From Capnocytophaga sputigena (GTDB taxonomy: Bacteria > Bacteroidota > Bacteroidia > Flavobacteriales > Flavobacteriaceae), in assembly GCF_900446695.1 (NCBI RefSeq), contig NZ_UAVP01000007.1, forward strand, positions 310,001 to 374,000: DNA of 64,000 nt, given 5' to 3'. Below the pieces are notes generated by a model. That model was not told where the DNA came from and did no database searches. It saw only the letters and a list, made by a program, of their open reading frames with translations. A program made the position numbers and the translations under genes. Below, piece after piece: positions 26,738 to 34,584 of this stretch. Numbering within the stretch: position 1 is the first letter of the stretch; every line of letters begins with the position of its first letter.

Positions 26738-28120
26738 TTAAATATTTTCTTTTACAATAACTTTTAAATGTTCTTCACATTCATCTTCTTTAAAATAAAA
26801 ATGGTGAGTAGTAAGAAGTTCAACATTGGTTTCACCCCCCTCATCAGCACGCCATTTTTTCAGTTCTTCACGGGTGAGGTTACCCTCAGAGTCGTAGTAG
26901 TAAAGAGTGCGTTCTAAGAATATATTATCTTTTGTTTCAAATTTGAGATTAGGGCGTTTACCTATAATCTCCAAACTATTTTTATATTCCCGTTTTTCAT
27001 TGCGCTCTACTTTTTGTCCTTGCTCATTATATAGAATGATTTCTGTACTATAAGAGCCATCAGACCAGGAAATATCTTCATTATCTTTATCAACATATCG
27101 CCTCACTTCTTTTACAAGCACTCCTGCTTCGTTATAAGTGTATTCTTGAACTGTTTTATTTGTTATTTCATCACTTCGCACTTCTTTCTCTCCTATCCAT
27201 TTTTCGTATTTTACTAAATAATTAGTCTTTATTTTTTTTATGATTTTACCAGTGGAGTTAAAGGTAGTAACTTCTTCTTTACCTCTATGGTCATCTTCTG
27301 TACAAATAGTTTCGTGAGTTTTGTCCCCTATTTTTTCTGTGAGTTTGCGACTTTCTTCAACAATCTTTTTAGGATTATGAAGATACATTTTTGTGCGAAT
27401 CACTTCATTTTCTTTATAAGAGTAATATGTTATCCCCTTAAAATCTCCATAGCGATTGGTGTCTATGCGTTGCGTTACTCGGTTTTGCTCATCATATAGT
27501 GATACTTCTATAGAGCTTAAAGTATCTTCTTCCCAAGAATGTGCTTGAAAAATTCGGTTGTTTTGAGCATCAAAACTACGATACTCTATGCGTTGTTCTC
27601 CCCAAGAAGATACATATTCTTCTATAGTACATATATTATCTCTCTCATCACAAGCGATATTATCTATACTTGTTCTGTGAGCTTTTTCAAAGTACCCTTC
27701 ACAACCATGCCAAGTTTCCTGTTGTATACCTCCAATTTTGTCAGTACTTTTTATCTCAAGGCTAATTTCTGCTACCTGCTCAGGCACAAATCCTAAGTTT
27801 TGTACCCGTTCTTTAATAGGAATATGTTTAGCTCTCAATTCCTGCTCACTGTATAAGGGCAGACTGAAATGGAGAATCTCACGACCAAATTCATAAAATG
27901 ACTTATGTACTATCCCTTTGTTGTAGTCATAGTGTTCTACTAATCTGGATTTTCCATAATGTACAAAGCGTCTTTCTAATAGGCGTCCATTTTCGTCAAA
28001 ATCTTTTTCTTCTAAAGCGGGCTCTTTGTAGTCTATACTGCTGGGTATATTGCAGGTCATTGCCTCAAAAGCATCAGCAAAGGCTATTTTATGTTTCTCT
28101 GAAAAATAAGCTAAGGTCAT
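26738..28120 (-). CDS. YD-repeat-like paralogue 2 (unknown function)
   Basis: A 460-aa paralogue, second gene of its operon, overlapping the preceding gene by 4 nt (ATGA). It starts MTLAYFSEKHKIAFADAFEA and has HCEG-like (WHGCEGYFEK) and WGEQRIEYRSFD family blocks, then YD-like units and the near-identical C-terminal block shared with paralogues 3 and 4 (YYYDSEGNLTREELKKW). It lacks a signal peptide. The middle is much more diverged than the C-terminus, which suggests gene conversion at the 3' end. Confidence 0.85.
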   Translation of the reverse strand: MTLAYFSEKHKIAFADAFEAMTCNIPSSIDYKEPALEEKDFDENGRLLERRFVHYGKSRLVEHYDYNKGIVHKSFYEFGREILHFSLPLYSEQELRAKHIPIKERVQNLGFVPEQVAEISLEIKSTDKIGGIQQETWHGCEGYFEKAHRTSIDNIACDERDNICTIEEYVSSWGEQRIEYRSFDAQNNRIFQAHSWEEDTLSSIEVSLYDEQNRVTQRIDTNRYGDFKGITYYSYKENEVIRTKMYLHNPKKIVEESRKLTEKIGDKTHETICTEDDHRGKEEVTTFNSTGKIIKKIKTNYLVKYEKWIGEKEVRSDEITNKTVQEYTYNEAGVLVKEVRRYVDKDNEDISWSDGSYSTEIILYNEQGQKVERNEKREYKNSLEIIGKRPNLKFETKDNIFLERTLYYYDSEGNLTREELKKWRADEGGETNVELLTTHHFYFKEDECEEHLKVIVKENI

Positions 28121-29343
28121 AATTGAATATTTTGTAAGTTTGTTTTTACCGTAATTTCCAAATGTTCATCATAATCATCTGTTAAGGTGTAAAAATGATG
28201 AGTAAGGTGTGTAGGAGTGCTTTCTAATAAAAGTTTTCCCTCTGTATCGTAAGTATAAACAGTCTTTTCTAAAGTATAAACTTCTCTGTTTGAGTTTTTA
28301 CGCCTATAGATACGTTCTATTTTTTGCCCTTGTGGGTTGTAAAGCAAAATTTCAAGTTCAGTAAAACCATCGGTGCTGAGGTGTATTTCCTTTGTAAGCA
28401 CGCCTTGTTCGTTGTAAATATACCTACTGATTTTCTCGCTACTTTTTTTGTGTCTATCGGTATAGGCAGTATTTATTCTATGTACTACTTTGTTATACTC
28501 GTTAAAAGTAGTAAGCTGTTTAACAGTTTCAAAGTTATCATTATAATGTTCAGCTATTTGGGTGAGAGTACCTTTTTTTAAAGTATGTGTATACCCTTCT
28601 TTTTTACTTTTAGTAGGGTTTTTAGGGTCTATTTTTATTACCTTTGTTTTGTTTTTTCGCGGTTCAGGAGTATAATTCAGAATATTGCAAACACCCTCTC
28701 GGTTAGTAATAATTTTCTGTCTAAGTTTCTTATTAGCATCGTAATGATAAACCTCTACTGTACTAAAAGTGTTCTCATCCCAAGAACTTAATTCAATAAG
28801 GGTCTGACCATTCAAATCAACTGTTCGCAGTATATTTCGTTTTTCGTTCCAATAAGCATTAAAACCCTCACTAGAATAGAGATTATGTCTTTCATCATAG
28901 CGGATATTATCTATTCCCATACTGCCTTTTTCTGCAAAAAATCCCTTACACCAATTGTAAGTTTCTTGCAGTTTTTGTCCTTTTTTGTTGTAGTTTTTTA
29001 GGTGTACAGTTATTTTGGTGATTTCTTCAGGCTGAAATCCTAAATTCAGTATACGTTCTTTGATAGGCAGATAAAAGGCTCTTTGTCTTTCTTCTGTATA
29101 AATAGGGTAGATAAGGTGTACTATTTCCTCGTTATAAGGATATAGTTTTTTATGTACATAATTGCGCTGATAATCATATATTTCTCTAAAGAGGAGCTTG
29201 TTATTGTTGTACAAGCGGCGTTCGGTAAGTCGATTTTGTTCATCGAAGTCTTTTTCTTCACGAGTATCTTGGCAGACCATAGCTTCCAGTATATCAGCAT
29301 AAGCTATTTTTAGTTTGTCACTAAAGTTGTCTAAAATCATCAT
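28117..29343 (-). CDS. YD-repeat-like paralogue 1 (unknown function)
   Basis: First gene of the second paralogue pair, 408 aa from ATG 29343. It is the most diverged copy: it keeps MILDNFSDKLKIAYADILEA, EEKDFDEQNRLTERR and YDTEGKLLLE, but has lost most of the conserved C-terminal block (it ends near THHFYTLTDDYDEHLEITV). The frame extends upstream to a GTG, but that stretch crosses the promoter at 29372-29379, so an ATG at 29343 or 29340 is used, matching the start of the paralogues. The operator copy with the best symmetry lies upstream. Confidence 0.82.
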   Translation of the reverse strand: MMILDNFSDKLKIAYADILEAMVCQDTREEKDFDEQNRLTERRLYNNNKLLFREIYDYQRNYVHKKLYPYNEEIVHLIYPIYTEERQRAFYLPIKERILNLGFQPEEITKITVHLKNYNKKGQKLQETYNWCKGFFAEKGSMGIDNIRYDERHNLYSSEGFNAYWNEKRNILRTVDLNGQTLIELSSWDENTFSTVEVYHYDANKKLRQKIITNREGVCNILNYTPEPRKNKTKVIKIDPKNPTKSKKEGYTHTLKKGTLTQIAEHYNDNFETVKQLTTFNEYNKVVHRINTAYTDRHKKSSEKISRYIYNEQGVLTKEIHLSTDGFTELEILLYNPQGQKIERIYRRKNSNREVYTLEKTVYTYDTEGKLLLESTPTHLTHHFYTLTDDYDEHLEITVKTNLQNIQL

Positions 29344-29371
29344 AAAAGCATTTTTATTGTTTTTCTGCCGG

Positions 29372-29379
29372 CAAAAATA
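29372..29379 (-). promoter_or_regulatory. -7 promoter element of the YD-like operon 1-2
   Basis: Reads TATTTTTG on the minus strand, 28 nt before ATG 29343, with the operator 10 nt upstream. Confidence 0.65.
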
Positions 29380-29389
29380 CACCCCTAAC

Positions 29390-29406
29390 TGGTCAAACTA
29401 CGACCA
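29390..29406 (-). promoter_or_regulatory. candidate operator, copy 3 (best symmetry)
   Basis: TGGTC-N7-GACCA; on the gene strand TGGTCGTAGTTTGACCA, 10 nt upstream of TATTTTTG. It covers the place where the -33 element would be. Confidence 0.65.
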
Positions 29407-29428
29407 GCTAATTAGAAAAATTGCTAAT

Positions 29429-29458
29429 TTGCTAATTTCTCAATTATTACTACCTTTG
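29429..29458 (+). promoter_or_regulatory. promoter of tsaE
   Basis: TTG (29429-29431), 19 nt, TACCTTTG (29451-29458); divergent from the YD-like operon 1-2. Confidence 0.75.
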
Positions 29459-29480
29459 CCCAATAAAAGAAACAAACCTT

Positions 29481-29897
29481 ATGGAATTTACTTATACTTT
29501 ATCCGAAATAGATACCATTGCCGAAAAAATCCTTCCTTATTTGCATTCCAAAGTAGTGATTTTCAAGGGAGGAATGGGCTTTGGTAAAACAACCCTTATC
29601 AAGGCTTTGGTACGAGCTTTAGGCAGTACCGATAATGTGAGCAGTCCTACTTTTAGTTTGGTGAACCCTTATGAAGGCGCTAATGATAAGATTTACCACT
29701 TCGATTTCTATCGTATCAAAAATGAGGAAGAGGCTTTTGATATAGGTTTTGAAGAATACCTCTACTCTGGTGATTGGTGTTTTATTGAATGGGCAGAAAG
29801 AGTTGAAAAATACTTGCCAGAGACTTACACCATAGTCGAATTGATACAGATAGATAAAAATCATAGAAAATTAAGAATTAGCGAATTAGCAAATTGA
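29481..29897 (+). CDS. tsaE: tRNA threonylcarbamoyladenosine biosynthesis ATPase TsaE
   Basis: P-loop ATPase that works with TsaB and TsaD to attach threonylcarbamoyl to A37 of ANN-decoding tRNAs. It is 138 aa, of normal length. Walker A is GGMGFGKTT (30-38), followed by SSPTFSLVNPYEG and the family signature HFDFYRI...EEAFDIGFEEYL and WCFIEWAERVEKYLP. It has a well-formed promoter, and menC follows after 4 nt, so the two are co-transcribed. Confidence 0.95.
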   Translation: MEFTYTLSEIDTIAEKILPYLHSKVVIFKGGMGFGKTTLIKALVRALGSTDNVSSPTFSLVNPYEGANDKIYHFDFYRIKNEEEAFDIGFEEYLYSGDWCFIEWAERVEKYLPETYTIVELIQIDKNHRKLRISELAN

Positions 29898-29901
29898 TAT
29901 T

Positions 29902-30927
29902 ATGATTAAACATATTCTCAATTTTAAACGTCCGTCGGGGACATCAAGAGGGGTGCTTACCTCCAAAGAAACCTTCTTTTTGGCAATAGATCAAGAGGGC
30001 AAAAAAGGCATAGGGGAATGCAACCTCTTTCGTGGATTGAGTGCTGATGATGTACCTGATTATGAAGCAAAACTGCAATGGGTAGAACAACACCTGCATT
30101 TGGGTGAAGAGGCATTACTCAAAGAACTCGTTGCCTTTCCTTCTATACAATTCGGTGTGGAACAAGCCTTTAGATCGGTAGCGGCATCACAGTGGTACGA
30201 ACTTTTTCCTTCCGATTTTACAACGGGAAAAGACGCAATTCCTATCAACGGACTTATCTGGATGGGCTCTCCCGACTTTATGAAAGCGCAGATAAAAGAA
30301 AAACTCGCTCAGGGATTTCGTTGCATCAAAATGAAGATAGGCGCCATTGATTTTGAAGAGGAATATCGTATTTTAAAAGCCTTGCGCAATGAGTTTTCAG
30401 CAAGTGATATAGAGATAAGGGTGGATGCTAATGGTGCATTTCAAGCAACTGAAGCTCTAGTCTATTTGGAGCGATTAGCTGCCTTGCAATTGCACTCTAT
30501 TGAACAGCCTATACGCGCAGGACAGTGGGAAGCTATGGCTGAACTATGTGAACAAACACCCCTGCCGATCGCCCTTGATGAGGAATTGATAGGGGTATTT
30601 ACTTCTGAAGAAAAACAACGACTTTTAAGAGAGATACAACCGCAGTATATCATTTTAAAACCTTCGCTCATAGGAGGTTATCAAGGTTCTGAAGAGTGGA
30701 TAACGCTTGCCGAAACATTGGGTATAGGTTGGTGGGTAACCTCAGCTTTGGAGAGCAATATAGGGCTCAATGCTATTGCACAGTGGACGTACACACTTCG
30801 CAGTCCAATGCCTCAAGGTTTAGGTACTGGAGCATTGTATACTAATAACTTATCCTTTCCGCTTTATGTGGAAAACGGACATTTGGGCTTTAATCCTTGT
30901 GAGCGCGTAACATTTCCCTTTTCATAG
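29902..30927 (+). CDS. menC: o-succinylbenzoate synthase (enolase superfamily)
   Basis: Dehydrates SHCHC to o-succinylbenzoate in menaquinone synthesis, the main quinone in this phylum. The 341-aa protein has the superfamily layout: Lys143/Lys145 (IKMKIG), metal ligands Asp175 (RVDANGAF), Glu201 (SIEQP) and Asp226 (LDEE), and the second catalytic Lys253 (ILKPS). Dipeptide epimerase is the main alternative in this superfamily, but the short length and overall pattern fit MenC. Its 3' end overlaps the convergent mnmD by 38 nt. Confidence 0.85.
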   Translation: MIKHILNFKRPSGTSRGVLTSKETFFLAIDQEGKKGIGECNLFRGLSADDVPDYEAKLQWVEQHLHLGEEALLKELVAFPSIQFGVEQAFRSVAASQWYELFPSDFTTGKDAIPINGLIWMGSPDFMKAQIKEKLAQGFRCIKMKIGAIDFEEEYRILKALRNEFSASDIEIRVDANGAFQATEALVYLERLAALQLHSIEQPIRAGQWEAMAELCEQTPLPIALDEELIGVFTSEEKQRLLREIQPQYIILKPSLIGGYQGSEEWITLAETLGIGWWVTSALESNIGLNAIAQWTYTLRSPMPQGLGTGALYTNNLSFPLYVENGHLGFNPCERVTFPFS

Positions 30928-31549
30928 GCGGTCCAGGTAATCGTTCCACTGTAAAACCACAAGCCTGCATCGCACGGCGCACACTACCTTTGGCAGCGTA
31001 GGTTACCAAATAGCCTCCTTGTTTGAGGGCAGTGTACATTTGTTGGAAAATAGCTTCTTGCCACAGTTCTGGTTGTACTTGCGCCCCAAAAGCATCGAAA
31101 TAAATAAGGTCGAAAGTGTCGACATCATTAATAGTTTCAAAGCGTTGTAGTCGTTTTTTGAAGCTGAAGGTAGGAGAGAGAGCAACAGTTTCATCCCACG
31201 GGCAGCAGTGCATCTGTTCAAAAATAGGGGATAGGGTAGGGGAGAGCACTTCCGAAAAATTCATTTGTGAGGCTTCCTCCCACGGAATAGGATAGGCTTC
31301 TACCGTTTCGTAGTGAATGTTCAGCTGCAAGACTTTGTGTTCCTTGTAAGTAACCAAAGCATTGAGCCCTGTGCCAAAGCCAATTTCTAAGATAGAGATG
31401 CTCTGTTGTTCAAATAGTTGCAGTCCGTTTTTGATAAACACGTGCTGAGTTTCTTGAAGTGCGCCGTGTACTGAGTGATAGGTCTCATCTAACTGCGGAA
31501 TATAGAGGCTGGTAGAGCCATCGGAGGTTTTTATAAGTTCGTGAGTCAT
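30890..31549 (-). CDS. mnmD: tRNA 5-methylaminomethyl-2-thiouridine methyltransferase, MnmD-type
   Basis: SAM-dependent methyltransferase acting on the wobble uridine of certain tRNAs, as a stand-alone domain instead of the fused MnmC found in enterobacteria. It is 219 aa. N-terminal TSDGSTSLYIPQLDETYHS and HGALQETQHVFI are family signatures; the SAM site is ILEIGFGTGLNAL; FDLIYFDAFGAQVQPELW and the ending RLPGPPMKREMLRA match MnmD. It lies 31 nt behind a secreted-protein gene. Confidence 0.92.
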   Translation of the reverse strand: MTHELIKTSDGSTSLYIPQLDETYHSVHGALQETQHVFIKNGLQLFEQQSISILEIGFGTGLNALVTYKEHKVLQLNIHYETVEAYPIPWEEASQMNFSEVLSPTLSPIFEQMHCCPWDETVALSPTFSFKKRLQRFETINDVDTFDLIYFDAFGAQVQPELWQEAIFQQMYTALKQGGYLVTYAAKGSVRRAMQACGFTVERLPGPPMKREMLRAHKD

Positions 31550-31580
31550 TGTTTAGCTAACAAGTGAAAATTGTAATATA

Positions 31581-32738
31581 TTACATCTTTAGGTATATAT
31601 TTTGCATAATCTCAGCATCTAATTTTTTAATTTTTATAGTACTTTTCTTTTTATTATTGCCATTATAGCAGTCGATTTGATAGGTTTTATCAGGTAAGGG
31701 AGTGATTTTTGTGCCGTAAAGCTTTCCATCTTCATTGATTAAGAACCCTATAACTTGTTCATTTTTTAAAAGCTTTGTAAATTCTTCTTCACTTTTATTG
31801 AGTAGATAAGATAAAAAATTAAGACGTTCTTTAGAAGAGATAGCTTCTGTTTCAAAAGCATTGTTGAGTCCTTTTACTAAATCACTAAAAGCTTCAGTAA
31901 TAGAGTGTTTATATGTTATAGGTAAAAGAGTGTACAAGGAGGTAATGAAAATATCAGAAGCTATTGTTTCTTCATTGTCATATCTTTTTATTAAAAAAAA
32001 GTATTCTTTAAGTTGTTGCTTGTCGTCTAAATAGTAGTATATACTTGCGTTAGGCGTTCCTTTTTCTACAGTGATACTATGTTTTCTTGTATGAAAAGTA
32101 CGTCCTCCTGACAGTAAATCACCTACTAATTCATCGTCTTTTTTATAGATTTTTAGGTTCATCAAATCTTCCTTATCCTCATAAGCTACTGTAATAAAAT
32201 CCTTTTCTAAACTAAACAACCAAGCGTTGATTATATCGTGATACATTACAAACAAACACTTATGCGGACTGCCATTTTTGTAATTAGTGATTGTTAGATA
32301 AGTAACTTTGTCAATTTTTCTTTCTTTAAATACAGTGCCATCGGTTACAGCCTGCCCGTTTTCTACTTTTGCTATCTCATCTAACTTGATGGGATAGTTA
32401 TTATTTTCTTTTCCAAGAGGAGCAAAGCAGTATTCTTTTATTTTTTTACCCTTTTCGTACTCATCTACTCGAAAGTTTAAAGGCATTTTACCTTTTTGAA
32501 TGAAAAAACCTTCATAAGGTTGTCCTTTTTGATAAGTTCCCATATATGAAGATTGCGGTTTTTTAAGAATAGTAAAAACGTTGCTATGTGTAGTTAGTTT
32601 TTCACCCTTGGCGTTAAGGCGGTATAGTTCATAAAAATTTTGAGGGTACTCCCATCCTCCTACAATAGAATCGCGTTCCTGTGCTGAGGTATATCCTATG
32701 AAAAAAGAGATAATAAGTATACTATAAATTGTTTTCAT
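31581..32738 (-). CDS. secreted protein of unknown function
   Basis: A 385-aa protein that I do not recognise. A clear signal peptide (MKTIYSILIISFFIG, cleavage after SAQ) precedes a soluble, charged, beta-rich body with repeated short units (KLDEIAKVENGQAV, GTPNASIYYYLDDKQQL). Residues 20-70 (VGGWEYPQNFYELY) resemble lipocalin-like start segments only weakly. It has its own promoter, divergent from ilvE, and mnmD follows in the same direction. Confidence 0.75.
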   Translation of the reverse strand: MKTIYSILIISFFIGYTSAQERDSIVGGWEYPQNFYELYRLNAKGEKLTTHSNVFTILKKPQSSYMGTYQKGQPYEGFFIQKGKMPLNFRVDEYEKGKKIKEYCFAPLGKENNNYPIKLDEIAKVENGQAVTDGTVFKERKIDKVTYLTITNYKNGSPHKCLFVMYHDIINAWLFSLEKDFITVAYEDKEDLMNLKIYKKDDELVGDLLSGGRTFHTRKHSITVEKGTPNASIYYYLDDKQQLKEYFFLIKRYDNEETIASDIFITSLYTLLPITYKHSITEAFSDLVKGLNNAFETEAISSKERLNFLSYLLNKSEEEFTKLLKNEQVIGFLINEDGKLYGTKITPLPDKTYQIDCYNGNNKKKSTIKIKKLDAEIMQNIYLKM

Positions 32739-32827
32739 TTGTTTAAAAAGTGTTATTTGTTAAATATAATTGTTTCATAGTTAGTGTATTGAAGAACACA
32801 CAATAAAGATTTTTGTCTTTTAAACGA

Positions 32828-32835
32828 CAAAGTTA
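32828..32835 (-). promoter_or_regulatory. -7 promoter element of the 31581-32738 gene
   Basis: Reads TAACTTTG on the minus strand, back to back with the ilvE promoter 12 nt away. Confidence 0.45.
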
Positions 32836-32847
32836 AAAAATATTTCG

Positions 32848-32855
32848 TACCTTTG
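32848..32855 (+). promoter_or_regulatory. -7 promoter element of ilvE
   Basis: TACCTTTG, 32 nt before the ilvE start. Confidence 0.6.
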
Positions 32856-32887
32856 ACAAAAATTTAAGAATTAAAAACTAAAACAAT

Positions 32888-33940
32888 ATGAATTTAAAGA
32901 TTGAAAAAGTAAAAGAAAGTCGTATCAACGAAATAGACTTTTCAAAACTGAGTTTTGGTAAAACTTTTGCTGACCATATGTTTATCTGTGAATACACAGA
33001 TGGACAGTGGCAAAACCCAACCATCAAACCTTATGCTCCTATTACCCTTGAACCTTCAGCAAGCGTATTCCACTACGGGCAGGCTGTTTTCGAGGGAATG
33101 AAAGCTTATAAAGATGACAACGGACACGTTTTTCTCTTCCGTCCACAAGAAAATTACAAACGTATCAATAAATCCTGCTCACGATTGGCAATGCCTGAGT
33201 TCCCTGAAGAATGGTTTGATCAAGCTCTCCGCACTCTTGTAGATATCGATAGTGAGTGGATAAAACCTGGATTTGGCAATGCGCTCTATTTGCGTCCGTT
33301 TATGATTGCTACTACTGCTGGTGTGCAAGCTGCCCCTGCTAAAAACTACCTCTTTATGATTATTACCGCCCCAGTACAGGCTTATTACAAAGGCGATGTG
33401 AAAGTAAAAATAGCCGACTATTACAGCCGTGCGGCTAATGGTGGTTTTGGTTTTGCTAAAGCTGCAGGTAACTACGCAGGTCAGTTTTTCCCTACCCAAG
33501 AAGCTGCTAATGAAGGTTATCAACAAGTGATGTGGACAGACGATGCTACGCACCAATTCTTAGAAGAAGCAGGTACAATGAACCTATGGTTTCGTTTTGG
33601 TGATACCCTTGTTACTTGCCCTACCAGTGAGCGTATTCTTGATGGGGTAACTCGTAAAAGTATCATTGCAGTAGCCGAAAAATTAGGTATCAAAACCGAA
33701 ATTCGTCCAGTGAAAGTAACTGAACTTATCGAAGCGGCTGAAAAAGGTGAATTGAAAGAAGCATTCGGTTGTGGAACGGCTGCGGTGATTAGCCCTATCT
33801 CTGGATTTGGCTATAAAGGCAAGGATTACAGTGTAAATCGTCCTGCTGAATTATATACCGATAAAATCAAACAAGCTATACTTAACATTCAGTATAACAA
33901 GGCTGAAGACCCATTTGGATGGAGAGTACAAGTGAAGTAA
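32888..33940 (+). CDS. ilvE: branched-chain amino acid aminotransferase
   Basis: PLP-dependent class IV aminotransferase that interconverts leucine, isoleucine and valine with their 2-oxo acids. It is 350 aa, the normal length of the BCAT type II group. VFHYGQAVFEGMKAY (60-74) and LFRPQENYKRINKSC precede LYLRPFMIATTAGVQ. The PLP Lys is Lys191 in GFGFAKAAGNYAG, and the phosphate-binding glycine stretch is in AFGCGTAAVISPIS. It has a single-gene layout between two promoters. Confidence 0.95.
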   Translation: MNLKIEKVKESRINEIDFSKLSFGKTFADHMFICEYTDGQWQNPTIKPYAPITLEPSASVFHYGQAVFEGMKAYKDDNGHVFLFRPQENYKRINKSCSRLAMPEFPEEWFDQALRTLVDIDSEWIKPGFGNALYLRPFMIATTAGVQAAPAKNYLFMIITAPVQAYYKGDVKVKIADYYSRAANGGFGFAKAAGNYAGQFFPTQEAANEGYQQVMWTDDATHQFLEEAGTMNLWFRFGDTLVTCPTSERILDGVTRKSIIAVAEKLGIKTEIRPVKVTELIEAAEKGELKEAFGCGTAAVISPISGFGYKGKDYSVNRPAELYTDKIKQAILNIQYNKAEDPFGWRVQVK

Positions 33941-33974
33941 GAAAAAAATAATTGAAAAAAAGTTGTTAAAAAAT

Positions 33975-34004
33975 TTGCAGGTTTCAAAAAAGGTTGTACC
34001 TTTG
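33975..34004 (+). promoter_or_regulatory. promoter of tRNA-Arg
   Basis: TTG (33975-33977), 19 nt, TACCTTTG (33997-34004); nearly a copy of the tRNA-Asp promoter. Confidence 0.8.
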
Positions 34005-34028
34005 CACCCGTAAAACAAAAACAACAAT

Positions 34029-34102
34029 GGCCTCGTGGCGCAACTGAATAGCGCATCTGATTACGGCTCAGAAGGTTACAGGTTTGAATCCTGTCGAGGT
34101 CA
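34029..34102 (+). tRNA. tRNA-Arg (ACG)
   Basis: A 74-nt cloverleaf. Acceptor GGCCTCG pairs with CGAGGTC (one G-T pair), discriminator A. Anticodon stem TCTGA/TCAGA encloses TTACGGC with anticodon ACG, expected to be edited to ICG. T arm ACAGGTTTGAATCCTGT. No CCA encoded. Confidence 0.96.
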
Positions 34103-34104
34103 CT

Positions 34105-34136
34105 AAAAGCTCTAACAAAAGTTAGAGCTTTTTTAT
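34105..34136 (+). terminator. terminator of tRNA-Arg
   Basis: AAAAGCTCTAAC and GTTAGAGCTTTT form a 12-bp stem with an AAAA loop, then further T residues. Confidence 0.9.
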
Positions 34137-34572
34137 TGTACTTTGAATAATATTTTTTCCATTAGAACTTTCTGCAACCTTAATATCTACATATTTCATA
34201 GTTATTAATATGAATCAATAGTTGAAAAATAATAATCCCTGATTGACAGAATGTTATCTCTTTTGCATCATTACATTTTGTCAAAGTCTAAGGATTTTGA
34301 CAAAGTCTATAAAACTGATAATCAATTACTCTTAAAGTATGTTATGTAGGGGCGTTTTGCAAACGCCCCCTTAAAAATAAACTCATTTATTTGTGATCTA
34401 TTTTTGTTTAACTATAAATTGAAAGTATCACAATTTTTATTTTCATCCTCAATACCTTCTATATTTCTAATATACTAACAAATCCACAAATCGTCAAATT
34501 AGCAAATTGTTATCAACACCTTATTAACAATCTATGTGAGTAAATAATTAGAGCAAGTATCATTCTTTTTTG
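34137..34572. other. gene-free spacer between tRNA-Arg and dnaB
   Basis: About 435 nt with no convincing gene. It contains a GC-rich hairpin (34350-34370), two DnaA-box-like nonamers (TTATCAACA at 34510, TTATTAACA at 34521) and, at its end, the dnaB promoter-like motif. No riboswitch or small RNA could be recognised. Confidence 0.6.
34350..34370. repeat. GC-rich perfect hairpin
   Basis: GGGGCGTTT and AAACGCCCC form a 9-bp perfect stem around a TGC loop in otherwise very AT-rich sequence. It resembles REP-type intergenic elements; no second copy was seen in this window. Confidence 0.5.
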
Positions 34573-34580
34573 TACTTTTG
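34573..34580 (+). promoter_or_regulatory. -7 promoter-like element immediately before dnaB
   Basis: TACTTTTG ends 4 nt before the ATG at 34585, so a transcript from it would be leaderless or nearly so. No -33 TTG at the standard distance. Confidence 0.5.
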
Positions 34581-34584
34581 CGCT

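Noticed and set aside
22863-29343. RHS/polymorphic toxin locus
   Set aside because: The YD-like proteins have no signal peptide, no RHS core or hyperconserved domain and no variable toxin tip; the C-terminus is in fact the conserved part.
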